Shown: piece after piece, positions 1-9,337 of the stretch
Position numbering within the stretch: position 1 is the first letter of the stretch
How the letters are laid out: each line of letters starts with the position of its first letter
DNA from: Pleomorphomonas sp. PLEO
GTDB taxonomy: Bacteria > Pseudomonadota > Alphaproteobacteria > Rhizobiales > Pleomorphomonadaceae
Direction of reading: 5' to 3'
DNA length: 64,000 nt
Assembly: GCF_041320595.1 (NCBI RefSeq)
Contig: NZ_CP166625.1
Span: forward strand, 4,524,001-4,588,000
The notes under the pieces: model-generated
Database searches by the model: none
What the model saw: the letters and a program-made list of their open reading frames with translations, nothing else
What the model was told of the DNA's origin: nothing
Made by a program: the position numbers and the translations under genes

Positions 1-1412
1 TCGACTACCGGCCGAACCTCTGGGGCCTTGCCGGCCACGACGCGGGTTTTGAGCGCTATGTCAAATCCGATCGCGTCTCGGGTCTCCTGCGCACCGTCCT
101 TGCCGATTGCGACCTGATCGTCGGCACCGAGGAAGAGATCATGATCGCCACCGGCGCCGATAGCGTGCTGGCGTCGCTGCAGCTGATCCGGAAGACCAAC
201 GCCAGCGCCGTCATCGTGCTGAAGCGCGGCGCCATGGGCTGCATCGTCTATGATGGTCCGATCTCCGATGATCTCGAGGATGGCATCGTCGGCAAAGGGT
301 TCCCAATCGAGGTGTTCAACGTGCTCGGGGCCGGCGACGCCTTCATGTCGGGCTTCCTGAGAGGCTGGCTCAAGGGCGAGCCGCTCGGCACCTGTGCCAC
401 CTGGGCCAATGCCTGCGGCGCCTTCGCGGTGTCTCGTTTGCTCTGTTCGCCGGAATATCCGACCTGGGATGAGCTCAGCTTCTTCCTGGCTCACGGCAGC
501 AGCGATCATGCGCTCCGCAAGGACGCCTCCCTCAACCACATTCACTGGGCGACGACCCGTCGCGGCAGCTACCCGACGCTGATGGCGCTTGCTCTCGACC
601 ACCGCAGCCAGGTGGAGGACCTCGCACAGGACGCGGCGACGCTGAAGCGCATCCCCGACTTCAAAGTGCTGGCGGTGAAGGCGGCTCAGCGCGTCGCAGC
701 CGGACGGCCAGGCTTCGGCATGCTGCTCGACGACAAGTATGGGCAGAAGGCTCTGTTTGCCGCCGGTGCGGGCAAAGGCCTCTGGGTAGCCAAGCCGATC
801 GAGCTTCCTGGCTCGCGGCCGCTCAAATTCGAGTTCAGCCAAGATCTTGGCAGTCGCCTGATCGAGTGGCCGCTTGAGCATTGCATCAAGGTGCTCTGCT
901 TCTATCACCCGGACGATCCGTCCGACCTCAAGGCCGAACAGACGGCAAAGCTCCTCACCGCCTACGAGGCGGCACGCAAGGTTGGCCGTGAAATCCTGAT
1001 CGAGATCATTGCGTCCAAAGCCGGCCCGCTCGGCAACGACACGGCGGCACGGGCCCTGACGGAACTCTACGCCGCCGGCCTCAAGCCGGACTGGTGGAAG
1101 CTGGAGCCGCAGGCGTCGGAAGTGGCTTGGCAGGCGATTGACGGCGTGATCAAGAGCAACGACCCCTATTGCCGCGGCGTGGTATTGTTGGGGCTGGAAG
1201 CGCCGATCGAAACGCTGAAGCAGGGCTTTGCCGCTGCCAAGACTGCGCCTTGCGTCAAGGGCTTCGCCGTCGGTCGCACGATCTTCGCCGACGCCGCCAA
1301 GCGGTGGTTGGCCAATGAGATCGACGACGAGGCGGCCATCGCCGACATGGCGCAGAAGTTCGGTGCGCTTGTTGAGATCTGGTTGTCGCTCGGCGCCTCG
1401 CGGGCGGCCTGA
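1..1412 (+). CDS. iolC: IolC: 5-dehydro-2-deoxygluconokinase fused to DUF2090 aldolase domain (5' truncated)
   Basis: The reading frame is open from base 3, so the gene begins before the window; 469 residues are visible. The first visible residues, DYRPNLWG, belong to the sugar-binding part of a PfkB/ribokinase-fold kinase. The PfkB signature with the catalytic Asp, VLGAGDAFMSGF, lies near visible residues 107-118. From about residue 194 (MALALDHRSQVEDL) a DUF2090 domain follows. In alphaproteobacterial inositol clusters this domain is annotated as the 5-dehydro-2-deoxyphosphogluconate aldolase (IolJ role) fused to the kinase. The predicted product phosphorylates DKG and cleaves DKGP to malonate semialdehyde and DHAP. 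Seen: both domains and iolD, iolB and iolA immediately downstream. Known from the family: the double activity. The internal ATG at 141 is not the start, because conserved sequence lies upstream of it. Confidence 0.95.
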   Translation, partial: DYRPNLWGLAGHDAGFERYVKSDRVSGLLRTVLADCDLIVGTEEEIMIATGADSVLASLQLIRKTNASAVIVLKRGAMGCIVYDGPISDDLEDGIVGKGFPIEVFNVLGAGDAFMSGFLRGWLKGEPLGTCATWANACGAFAVSRLLCSPEYPTWDELSFFLAHGSSDHALRKDASLNHIHWATTRRGSYPTLMALALDHRSQVEDLAQDAATLKRIPDFKVLAVKAAQRVAAGRPGFGMLLDDKYGQKALFAAGAGKGLWVAKPIELPGSRPLKFEFSQDLGSRLIEWPLEHCIKVLCFYHPDDPSDLKAEQTAKLLTAYEAARKVGREILIEIIASKAGPLGNDTAARALTELYAAGLKPDWWKLEPQASEVAWQAIDGVIKSNDPYCRGVVLLGLEAPIETLKQGFAAAKTAPCVKGFAVGRTIFADAAKRWLANEIDDEAAIADMAQKFGALVEIWLSLGASRAA

Positions 1413-1486
1413 TCGGCACTGCAATTAAGAAGACAATCGAGAAGGGGCTGCCGCAACGACGACGGCGCCCATTTCGGGAGGAAGAC

Positions 1487-3340
1487 ATGGCAGGTAAGAC
1501 AGTACGGCTGACGGTAGCGCAGGCAACGGTGCGTTTCCTCGTCAATCAGAAGACCATCATCGGCGGGGAGAAGCTGCCGATCTTCGCCGGTTGCTGGGCG
1601 ATCTTCGGCCACGGCAATGTGGCCGGCCTCGGCGAGGCGCTCTATCAGGTTCGCGACACGTTTCCGACGCTCCGTGCCCATAACGAGCAAGCGATGGCCC
1701 ATGCGGCGATCGCCTTCGCCAAGGCGGCCTTCCGCCGCCGCTTCATGGCCTGCACGACGTCGATCGGCCCCGGCGCGCTCAATATGGTGACGGCAGCGGC
1801 CGTCGCCCACGTCAATCGCCTGCCTCTTCTCCTCCTGCCAGGCGACGTGTTCGCCAACCGCATGCCCGACCCGGTGCTGCAGCAAGTTGAGGATTTCCAG
1901 GACGGCACCGTGTCGGCCAACGACTGCTTCCGTCCTGTTTCCCGCTATTTCGACCGCATCCAGCGGCCCGAGCAGTTGATCCTCGCCCTGCAGCGGACCA
2001 TGCATGTTCTGACCGATCCCGTCGAATGTGGCCCGGTAACCCTTGCCATGTGCCAGGACGTACAGGCTGAAGCCTATGACTGGCCGGAGAGCATGTTCGA
2101 GGAGAAAGTCTGGGCGCCACGCCGCGTCCGGCCAGATGAGAACGAGCTGGCGACGGCCATCGGTCTCCTCAAGTCGGCGAAAAACCCGATGATCATCGCC
2201 GGCGGCGGCGTGCTCTATTCGGAGGCGACGGCCGGGCTTGTCGCCTTCGCCGAGAAGCATCATATCCCCGTCGCCGTCACGCAGGCGGGCAAGTCGTCGA
2301 TCGACGAGACGCACGAGTTGGCGCTCGGTGCCGTCGGCGTCACCGGCACCTCCGCTGCCAATGCGCTTGCCGCCGATGCCGACGTGGTCTTGGCCATCGG
2401 CACCCGCTTCCAGGACTTCACCACCGGCTCGTGGGCGCTGTTCAAGAGCGGCGAACTCAAGATCGTCGCCCTCAACGTCGCCAGCTACGACACCACCAAG
2501 CACAACGCGGCACCGCTGGTGGCCGACGCGAAGGTCGGGCTGGAGCTGCTTTCGAAGGGCCTCGGCGATTGGAAGGCGCCGCGTGTCGCCGAACGCGCCG
2601 CCAAGGAAAAGACCAAGTGGCTCGAAGCAGCCGGCAAGGCGCTGGCGCCGACCAACCTCGAGAAGCCATCCGATGCCCAGGTGATCGGCGCCGTGGCACG
2701 GACGCTCGGAGGCCCGGATTCGGTTGTCGTCTGCGCCGCCGGCGGCCTGCCCGGCGAGCTGGACAAGCTGTGGGTGCCGACGGTGCCCGGCAGCTATCAC
2801 ATGGAATACGGCTTCTCCTGCATGGGCTATGAAATCGCCGGCGGCATCGGCGTCAAAATGGCCTATCCCAAGAAAGAGGTCATCGTCATGGTCGGCGATG
2901 GCTCCTACATGATGATGAATTCCGAGCTCGCCACTTCGGTCAGCCTCGGCCAGAAGCTGACGGTCGTGCTGCTCGACAACCACGGCTTCGGCTGCATCAA
3001 CCGGCTGCAGATGGCCACCGGCGGTGCCAACTTCAACAATCTCTGGCAGGACTGCGTCATGCAGGAGCAGCCGCGGATCGACTTCCGCGCTCACGCCGAG
3101 AGCATGGGCGCCATCGCCGTCAAGGTATCGTCGATCTCCGAGCTGGAAGCGGAACTCGCCAAGGCCAAGACGGCCGATCGCACCACTGTCGTCGTCATCG
3201 ATACCGATCCGCTGATCACCACCGACGCCGGTGGCCACTGGTGGGACGTGGCGGTGCCCGAGACGTCACCGCGCACGCAAGTCGCCGGTGCGCGCGAGGC
3301 CTACGAAGTCGCCAAGAAGCTCCAGCGCGTCTTCGACTGA
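1487..3340 (+). CDS. iolD: 3D-(3,5/4)-trihydroxycyclohexane-1,2-dione acylhydrolase (IolD)
   Basis: A thiamine-diphosphate enzyme of 617 residues, the usual IolD length. It opens the inositol-derived trione ring to 5-deoxyglucuronate. The N-terminal PYR domain carries the cofactor-activating glutamate (E67, in RAHNEQAMAHA). The C-terminal PP domain carries the Mg/ThDP motif starting G470-D471-G472 (GDGSYMMMNSELA) and closing at LLDNHGFG. The start is chosen from a clear GGGAGGAAG ribosome-binding site. It sits 74 bp after iolC and 25 bp before iolB in the same direction, so it is part of one iol transcript. A 690-residue antisense frame over this gene is a GC-bias shadow. Confidence 0.96.
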   Translation: MAGKTVRLTVAQATVRFLVNQKTIIGGEKLPIFAGCWAIFGHGNVAGLGEALYQVRDTFPTLRAHNEQAMAHAAIAFAKAAFRRRFMACTTSIGPGALNMVTAAAVAHVNRLPLLLLPGDVFANRMPDPVLQQVEDFQDGTVSANDCFRPVSRYFDRIQRPEQLILALQRTMHVLTDPVECGPVTLAMCQDVQAEAYDWPESMFEEKVWAPRRVRPDENELATAIGLLKSAKNPMIIAGGGVLYSEATAGLVAFAEKHHIPVAVTQAGKSSIDETHELALGAVGVTGTSAANALAADADVVLAIGTRFQDFTTGSWALFKSGELKIVALNVASYDTTKHNAAPLVADAKVGLELLSKGLGDWKAPRVAERAAKEKTKWLEAAGKALAPTNLEKPSDAQVIGAVARTLGGPDSVVVCAAGGLPGELDKLWVPTVPGSYHMEYGFSCMGYEIAGGIGVKMAYPKKEVIVMVGDGSYMMMNSELATSVSLGQKLTVVLLDNHGFGCINRLQMATGGANFNNLWQDCVMQEQPRIDFRAHAESMGAIAVKVSSISELEAELAKAKTADRTTVVVIDTDPLITTDAGGHWWDVAVPETSPRTQVAGAREAYEVAKKLQRVFD

Positions 3341-3365
3341 GCGCAGCGCCGAGAAGGAGGATTCC

Positions 3366-4193
3366 ATGCCTAACTCTCATCTCCGGGTCCGGCCCAAGGC
3401 CGACCATGGCTTGGTCAGTGAGGTCACACCGCAAAGCGCCGGCTGGTCTTATGTGGGGTTTGCTCTCCATCGCCTTGAGCCCGGGAAGGCTATCAAGGCG
3501 GAGACCGGCAAACTTGAAGTCTGCCTCGTGCTCGTTTCGGGTAAGATCCGACTTTCGATCGACGGCAAGGACCAGGGCGAGATCGGCGAGCGTATGAGCC
3601 CGTTCGATGGCGCGCCCTGGGCCGCCTTCATTCCGCCTGGCGGCCGTTATGAGTTGACGGCGACCACAGACGCCGAGATCGCCGTCTGCTCGGCGCCTGG
3701 CGCCGCCGGTTTCCCGGCAAAGCTCATTCCCCCCGGCACGCATCCGCAGATCACCCGTGGCAAGGGGTCCAACACCCGGCTCGTGACCAACATCATGCCT
3801 GAGAATGACGGCTCCGCCCATTCGCTGCTGGTCGTCGAGGTGATCACGCCGGGTGGCAATACCTCGAGCTACCCGCCGCACAAGCACGACCAGGATGACG
3901 TTCCGGCGGAAAGCCATCTTGAGGAGACCTATTACCACCGCTTCAATCCGCCGCAGGGCTATGGCTTCCAGCGCGTCTACACCGACGACCGCAGCCTCGA
4001 CGAGGTGGTGCTGCTTGAGGATGGCGACGTGGTCATGGTGCCCAGGGGTTATCACCCCGTTGCCACCATCCACGGCTACGACAACTATTACCTCAACGTC
4101 ATGGCCGGGCCGAAGCGGATTTGGAAGTTCCACAACGAGCCGGCGCATGAGTGGTTGTTCACCGGTCTTGGCGCGCCGACTGCCGCGCGCTGA
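3366..4193 (+). CDS. iolB: 5-deoxy-glucuronate isomerase (IolB)
   Basis: A bicupin protein of 275 residues that converts 5-deoxy-D-glucuronate to 5-dehydro-2-deoxygluconate, the substrate of the IolC kinase. The start at 3366 follows a strong AAGGAGG site 7 bases upstream and gives MPNSHLRVRP; the longer frame into iolD is rejected. The metal-binding cupin signature is visible around YPPHKHDQDD and ESHLEETYYHRF, followed by a second cupin strand set ending near PRGYHPVATIHGYDNYYLNV. Length and motif order match the family. It lies directly behind iolD and 107 bp before iolA. Confidence 0.95.
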   Translation: MPNSHLRVRPKADHGLVSEVTPQSAGWSYVGFALHRLEPGKAIKAETGKLEVCLVLVSGKIRLSIDGKDQGEIGERMSPFDGAPWAAFIPPGGRYELTATTDAEIAVCSAPGAAGFPAKLIPPGTHPQITRGKGSNTRLVTNIMPENDGSAHSLLVVEVITPGGNTSSYPPHKHDQDDVPAESHLEETYYHRFNPPQGYGFQRVYTDDRSLDEVVLLEDGDVVMVPRGYHPVATIHGYDNYYLNVMAGPKRIWKFHNEPAHEWLFTGLGAPTAAR

Positions 4194-4300
4194 AGGCGTG
4201 TGAAGGTCTACCGCCCCTCGGTGAGAAAGAATTGTTGTCGCCCCAAGCCCTTGGCCTCGAAGGCGATCGAAATCCTGAGACAAGTACTACGGAGAAGATC

Positions 4301-5845
4301 ATGAATATGGAAATCCTGAAGCATCAGTTTGGCAAGATCGAACGTCTCAGGTACCTCGTGGACAATGAGTGGCGGGTATCGAAGACCACCAAGTACATGC
4401 CGGTGATGGACCCCTCGACGGGCAAGCAGATCGCCGAGGCGCCCTGCTGCACGCAGGACGAAGTGGACTCCGCCGTGGCCGCCGCTGCCCGCGCCTTCCC
4501 GGCCTGGCGCGATACGCCGATCCCCACCCGCATCCAGTTGATGTTCCGCTTCAAGCAGCTGCTCGACGCCCATCTTGATGAACTGACCGAGCTGCTCGCC
4601 ACCGAGAACGGCAAGATACTGGCGGAAGCCAAGGGGGACGTGCTCAAGGCGATCGAAGTAGTCGAATGTGCCTGTTCGACGCATTATCTGATGCAGGGCG
4701 ATACCTGCATGAATGTGTCGACCGGCTACGACACGGTGTCTTTCCGCGAGCCGCTCGGCGTTTTCGCAGCGATCGCGCCCTATAACTTCCCGGCCATGAT
4801 TCCGATGGGATGGATGATCCCGTTCGCCATCACCACCGGCAATACGGTGGTGCTGAAGGCCGCCTCGATGGTGCCGCAGACGGCGAGCCGCATGCTGGAA
4901 CTGTTGATCGAAGCCGGACTGCCCAAGGGCGTCGTGAACCTGGTCACCTGCTCACGCGTCGAAGCCGACAGCCTGTTGGTCAATCCGGCCATCAAGGGCG
5001 TCGCTTTCGTCGGCTCGACCTCGGTCGGCCTGCACATCTACAAGACCGCCGCCGCCAACGGAAAGCGCGTCCAGGCCCTCACCGAAGCCAAGAACCATGC
5101 CCTCGTCCTCGAGGATTGCGTGCTTGAGCGCACGGTGCGTGGCATCATCAACTCGACCTATGGCTGCGCCGGCCAGCGTTGCATGGCATTGCCCGTCGTC
5201 TGCGTCCAGGAGAGCATCGCCGACGAATTCGTGGCGCTGTTCAAGAAGATCGCCCAGGAGCTCAAGCTTGGCCCGGCCTATGTCGCTGGATCGCAGCTCG
5301 GCCCGGTCATTTCCGAGGGCCAGAAGGAGTCGATCGAAAAGGCCATCCAGCGCGGTATTGACGAAGGCGCGACGCTGGTACTGGACGGACGCGGCGCCAA
5401 GGTGCCCGGCTATGAGGGCGGCTATTTCGTCGGCCCGACCATCCTCGACCACGTCGGCCCGGGCAACTACGTCGGTGACGAGGAGATCTTCGGACCGGTG
5501 ACATCGATCAAGCGCGTCAAGGATTTCGAAGAAGGCTTGGCGATCATGAACGCCAACCGCTTCGCCAACGGCTCGTGCATCTACACGACGTCCGGCCGCT
5601 ACGCTCGCGAGTTCGCGCGCCGCACCGATGGCGGCATGGTGGGCATCAACGTCGGCATCCCCGTGCCCTTCTCCATCTTCCCGTTCTCGGGCCACAAGCA
5701 GTCGTTCTTCGGCGACCTGCATACGCTCGGCAAGGATGGCGTGGCCTTCTTCACCGAAACCAAGTCGGTCACCTCGGTGTGGTTCTCCGAGGAAGACGCC
5801 AAGAAGGCGGTCAGCACCTGGGACGGTACGCTGACCCGCAGCTAA
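4301..5845 (+). CDS. iolA: Methylmalonate-semialdehyde dehydrogenase, CoA-acylating (IolA/MmsA)
   Basis: A 514-residue aldehyde dehydrogenase. It completes the inositol pathway by turning malonate semialdehyde into acetyl-CoA and CO2; the same family also acts on methylmalonate semialdehyde from valine. The NAD-binding region, the FVGSTSVG glycine motif and the catalytic cysteine C294 (in GCAGQRCMAL) are visible. There is no general-base glutamate in the usual ELGGK context; the sequence reads ALTEAKNHALV, as expected for CoA-acylating members. The start at 4301 (MNMEILKHQ) follows GGAGAAG. A longer frame from 4151 overlaps iolB and is rejected. It is the last gene of the operon, with a terminator at 5910. 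Confidence 0.95.
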   Translation: MNMEILKHQFGKIERLRYLVDNEWRVSKTTKYMPVMDPSTGKQIAEAPCCTQDEVDSAVAAAARAFPAWRDTPIPTRIQLMFRFKQLLDAHLDELTELLATENGKILAEAKGDVLKAIEVVECACSTHYLMQGDTCMNVSTGYDTVSFREPLGVFAAIAPYNFPAMIPMGWMIPFAITTGNTVVLKAASMVPQTASRMLELLIEAGLPKGVVNLVTCSRVEADSLLVNPAIKGVAFVGSTSVGLHIYKTAAANGKRVQALTEAKNHALVLEDCVLERTVRGIINSTYGCAGQRCMALPVVCVQESIADEFVALFKKIAQELKLGPAYVAGSQLGPVISEGQKESIEKAIQRGIDEGATLVLDGRGAKVPGYEGGYFVGPTILDHVGPGNYVGDEEIFGPVTSIKRVKDFEEGLAIMNANRFANGSCIYTTSGRYAREFARRTDGGMVGINVGIPVPFSIFPFSGHKQSFFGDLHTLGKDGVAFFTETKSVTSVWFSEEDAKKAVSTWDGTLTRS

Positions 5846-5909
5846 TCAATCAGGCGTGGCGGCTCCCTCCATCCGCTGCGCCCTTACAAGCGCCTCTCCT
5901 CCGGCGCTG

Positions 5910-5937
5910 GCCGGCCCCTCGCGGGCCGGCTTTTTTT
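5910..5937 (+). terminator. Rho-independent terminator of the iol operon
   Basis: A perfect 8-bp GC stem, GCCGGCCC (5910-5917) paired with GGGCCGGC (5923-5930), with a 5-base loop and seven T residues (5931-5937). It lies 65 bp after the iolA stop and is the clearest intrinsic terminator in the window. Confidence 0.93.
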
Positions 5938-6018
5938 ATATGTATCCAACGCTCCAGGGGGACGCCACAGCGTTGCAACCGTCCCGATGCGCCGCTCGCC
6001 TCCCGGACGCACAAAGAC

Positions 6019-6047
6019 GAAAGCCGAGTCAACTGGACTCGGCTTTC
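6019..6047 (-). terminator. Perfect hairpin downstream of the chemoreceptor gene, probable terminator
   Basis: A perfect 12-bp stem (6019-6030 with 6036-6047) around a 5-base loop, about 65 bp beyond the minus-strand chemoreceptor stop. Read on the minus strand it is followed by TCGTCTTTGT, a weak T-rich tail. It could end transcription of that gene and also back up the iol terminator. Confidence 0.6.
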
Positions 6048-6113
6048 AGGCTCTTTGGTCTCATCGGATACCGGTCTAGAGATGGTTAGCGGCCAGCGCC
6101 GGCCGCTCTCCTC

Positions 6114-8501
6114 TCAGGCCGCCATGACCCGGTTTATGAAGCTCTCCACCGCCGACCGCAGGCGACCAGCCTGCTCGTTCATGTCATTGGACGCAGCCGA
6201 AACGGCCGAGGCGGATTGCGATGTTTCGCCGACCACGTGGGTCAACGCTTCCGTTTCCTCGGTCGCCGCGCGGGTACCGGCCGCGGCCCGCTGAGCATTG
6301 CTCGAGATCTCCGACGTCGCTGTTCCCTGTTCGGTGACAGCGCTCGAGATGATCATTGTGGTGCGATCGACGTCGACCATGATGTCGGAAATCGAGCGGA
6401 TGGCCGCGACCGCTTCCGAGGTCGACACCTGGATGGCGGCGATCTGGGTGGCGATCTCCTCGGTCGCCTTAGCCGTCTGACCGGCCAGATTCTTCACCTC
6501 GGAGGCAACCACGGCAAAGCCCTTGCCCGCCTCGCCGGCGCGGGCGGCTTCGATGGTGGCGTTGAGCGCCAGAAGATTGGTCTGCTCGGCGATCGCCTTG
6601 ATCAGCGTTATCACGTTACCGATCCGCTCGGCGGCTTCGGCAAGACTCATGATGGTCGCATCGGTGCGCCGGGCCTCCTCGGAGGCTCGGCGGGCCACCT
6701 GAGTCGCATTTTCGGTCTGGCGCGCAATCTCGGCGATGGAGGCGGACAGTTCCTCGGCGGCCGCGGCCACGGTCTGCACGCCAACCGACGCATCCTCCGA
6801 CGCCTCGGCGGCGCTGGTGGCGCGTGAACTTGCCTGCTCGGCGATCGATGCAAGCGCCCGCGCCGTCTCTTCCATCTGGTCGGCGTTACCGGAGACGGAA
6901 GTCAGCATGGCGGCGATCTCCTTGCGGAAATCCTGGATGAGCCCTTCGATTGCCTCCTGCCGGGAAGCGCGTCTTTCCTGTTCGACCTCCGCTTCCGAAG
7001 CGAGACGATGGCGCTCAATGGCATTGTCTCGGAAAACCTGAACGGCCCTGAGCATATCGCCAATCTCATCCCGCCGGCGGGTAGCTTCGAGATCGACATC
7101 GGTGTCGCCCGTCGCAAGACGCGCCATGGCTTTGGTAAGCGAGACGATGGGTCGCGACACGAGCCTAGACATGCCGATGCTGACGGCGAGAGCCAGCAGA
7201 AGCGTCGCGGCGGTAATCAGCGCCATCAGAGCATAGGACGACGTTCTGCTCTGAACAGCCGAAGCAGCGTGTTGGTCGCTGACCGACCGGATGGCTGCCA
7301 CCGCGGCGGCCGAGTGCTGGACCGATGCCTCCCGCGCAGCGGCGAATGCCTTGGTACCCTTCACCAGATCTGAGAAAGCATTGCCGAAACCCTGGATATC
7401 AGCGGAAGGGTCGGCAAGCCCACTCGCGGCAATCGATTTGCCGGTCTCGATCGCGGTGCCAAGCATGGCTTCAACGTTGGATTCATTGTCGGAGGTCGGG
7501 TCCAGCTTGTAGCCGGCCGTTTGTATGGTGAGGCCGTCGGCCGTGTAGCCAAGGGAGATGCCTTGATCAAAGGTGGTGTTGGCCTTGGTCTTGTTGTCGC
7601 CGGCCTGCTGGGCAGCCGTCTCCGACGCCTTGCCGAGGTCGCGCGCGGCGGCGACGATCGCGTCGGTACCCTTGACGAAGGAATCGATGCCGCCATCGAC
7701 CTGTAGCCGCAGCCCTTCGATCTCAGTGGCATCGGTCGTGGTCGTCATCTTCGCCATGAGTTTGGCGAGCTCGTTGATCGGTTTGGAAGCAAGGCGCATC
7801 TGATCGTCGATGGCGTCCGAGCTGGCAAAGTTATAGATACTGCCGATCGCGGTTTTTGCCTGATCGATGGCAGCCTTGGCGGCTGTAATATCGGCATTGT
7901 CGCGGCTTGCGACATATTGGACCAGCGACGTCCTGGCTTTGACGGCTAGAACTTGCCCTTGATAGGCGAGCGCAAGGAATTCCGAGGCCTCGCGCACTTT
8001 CGCCTGCTCGGTTGCAGCGAGCTGTTCCATTTCCTGCGACTTCATCTTGGCGTCGGATTGCAGCTTGTGCGCGACCCACTGCAGGGCGGTAACGGATTTG
8101 TCGACGCTGCCCCAGGCCGTCGCGATGTCGGCGGATGCCTTGACGAGTTCATCAATCGACTGACGGAAAGCTCCGATCGCGGCGGTCACCGGCGTCAGAG
8201 TCGGATCGTCCGCTGCCCCAAGGCCGGCAATGTCCGCGTTCACCTGGTCGAGCAGTTCGCCCGCCTTGTTGGCTGCGTCCGGCTCGCGCGTCAGAATGAA
8301 GCGATTGACCGCGTCACCCGCCGCACCGACATCGGCAACGGCCGCCGCCGAGCGGGAGGTCAGATCGATAGCAATGCCCAACCGGCTGAGGCCGAAGGCG
8401 CCCGCGCCGCCGACGACGGCCGCCAGCAAGGCCAGCAAAACAAGACTCGCACTGATTTTTCTAGTGATCGACTGCCGGGCAAGCGCTTCCCTTCGCTTCA
8501 T
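6114..8501 (-). CDS. Methyl-accepting chemotaxis protein with HAMP and long periplasmic sensor
   Basis: A 795-residue chemoreceptor. The start at 8501 ([11 protein letters not shown]) follows a strong GGAGGGGA site; the upstream extension is rejected. A transmembrane helix lies near residues 15-38 ([20 protein letters not shown]). A periplasmic sensor of about 350 helical residues follows, then a second helix ([20 protein letters not shown]), a HAMP domain ([20 protein letters not shown]) and the cytoplasmic signalling domain. The hairpin tip [17 protein letters not shown] is intact. No C-terminal CheR/CheB-binding pentapeptide is present; the protein ends NRVMAA. It is monocistronic. The ligand cannot be told, although neighbouring sugar genes make a nutrient sensor plausible. 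Confidence 0.95.
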   Translation of the reverse strand: MKRREALARQSITRKISASLVLLALLAAVVGGAGAFGLSRLGIAIDLTSRSAAAVADVGAAGDAVNRFILTREPDAANKAGELLDQVNADIAGLGAADDPTLTPVTAAIGAFRQSIDELVKASADIATAWGSVDKSVTALQWVAHKLQSDAKMKSQEMEQLAATEQAKVREASEFLALAYQGQVLAVKARTSLVQYVASRDNADITAAKAAIDQAKTAIGSIYNFASSDAIDDQMRLASKPINELAKLMAKMTTTTDATEIEGLRLQVDGGIDSFVKGTDAIVAAARDLGKASETAAQQAGDNKTKANTTFDQGISLGYTADGLTIQTAGYKLDPTSDNESNVEAMLGTAIETGKSIAASGLADPSADIQGFGNAFSDLVKGTKAFAAAREASVQHSAAAVAAIRSVSDQHAASAVQSRTSSYALMALITAATLLLALAVSIGMSRLVSRPIVSLTKAMARLATGDTDVDLEATRRRDEIGDMLRAVQVFRDNAIERHRLASEAEVEQERRASRQEAIEGLIQDFRKEIAAMLTSVSGNADQMEETARALASIAEQASSRATSAAEASEDASVGVQTVAAAAEELSASIAEIARQTENATQVARRASEEARRTDATIMSLAEAAERIGNVITLIKAIAEQTNLLALNATIEAARAGEAGKGFAVVASEVKNLAGQTAKATEEIATQIAAIQVSTSEAVAAIRSISDIMVDVDRTTMIISSAVTEQGTATSEISSNAQRAAAGTRAATEETEALTHVVGETSQSASAVSAASNDMNEQAGRLRSAVESFINRVMAA

Positions 8502-9337
8502 GATCTCCCCTCCTCCTCTCATCGGACGCTCGCGCCCTCGGACGACGCCTGCGTCGCCCCTCATCCTCCCGCCGATGCCAGCGGAATTTCCGGTTCAGGT
8601 GCATCTTCACGCTGCACAGCCCGGCTCCCTTAGTGAGAAACATACAGGTCGTTTAACAGAAATATCGACATGAATATTTCATATCGCCGCACTCTAGGCT
8701 CTGACGGTTTCCCAAAGGTTATTTTGTGAGAGGACATTGCGAAATGTTGGCCACACGCTGTTTTCAAGGCGAGTAACGGGGCACTAGAATAAAATATTGC
8801 TCGACCGCCTCCAGCAGCCACCTGGGAACACCACAGGTATTGAGCCTCGCAGGAACTTATTTGTTCTCATTACGAAATAAATGGGTCAATACCGTTCATA
8901 GATGAGGCCGGAATAGGCCATATTGCACCGCCTCACGCTCCATGGATTTGCGTGACCTACTGGGCGGTACGAGCACGAGCCCCTTAATAGAAACCGCCTT
9001 CGTCGGGAACCAAACGCGGTCCGCCGAGTTTAAAGCATATGCGTGGAGTGCGGGAAGCCGACCAGACATCGATGTGTTTGGCACGGGGCACCTCGTGATC
9101 TGCGTCGCCAGAAGGCCGATTTCTTTCTTCCCCCGACGGAAGACTGATCGCGTTACTTCTTGCGATTGCAATGACTTAAACGCCGTCGTTCACCATCATC
9201 TGTTTGGGATCCCGAGCCGATGCTGATCAAGACGCAACAGAACAGGACATGATCTTAGATTCATCCTTCTTCATCCATTTCCGCGCCGACCCACTCTCAC
9301 CGGTGGATGGCGATGAAAATTTCCGGAGCCCCCGACA
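8502..9337. other. 836-bp intergenic stretch without a convincing gene
   Basis: The stretch lies between the divergently transcribed chemoreceptor and the GT4 gene. It is more AT-rich than its surroundings, especially around 8640-8900. Short frames here (for example 8942-9226 plus and 8896-9171 minus) overlap each other on opposite strands and have neither a ribosome-binding site nor a recognisable domain. It must hold the promoters of both flanking genes. I found no confident operator, RNA gene or repeat in it. Confidence 0.5.

Noticed and set aside
1166-3238. 690-residue minus-strand frame opposite iolD
   Set aside because: iolD is a fully recognisable enzyme on the plus strand; the antisense frame has no domain or ribosome-binding site and reflects GC3 bias.
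3216-4283. 355-residue minus-strand frame opposite iolB
   Set aside because: Arg/Gly/His-rich composition typical of antisense shadows; iolB is certain.
8896-9226. Two overlapping opposite-strand frames of 91 and 94 residues
   Set aside because: They overlap each other, lack start signals and domains, and lie in an AT-richer promoter-like region.
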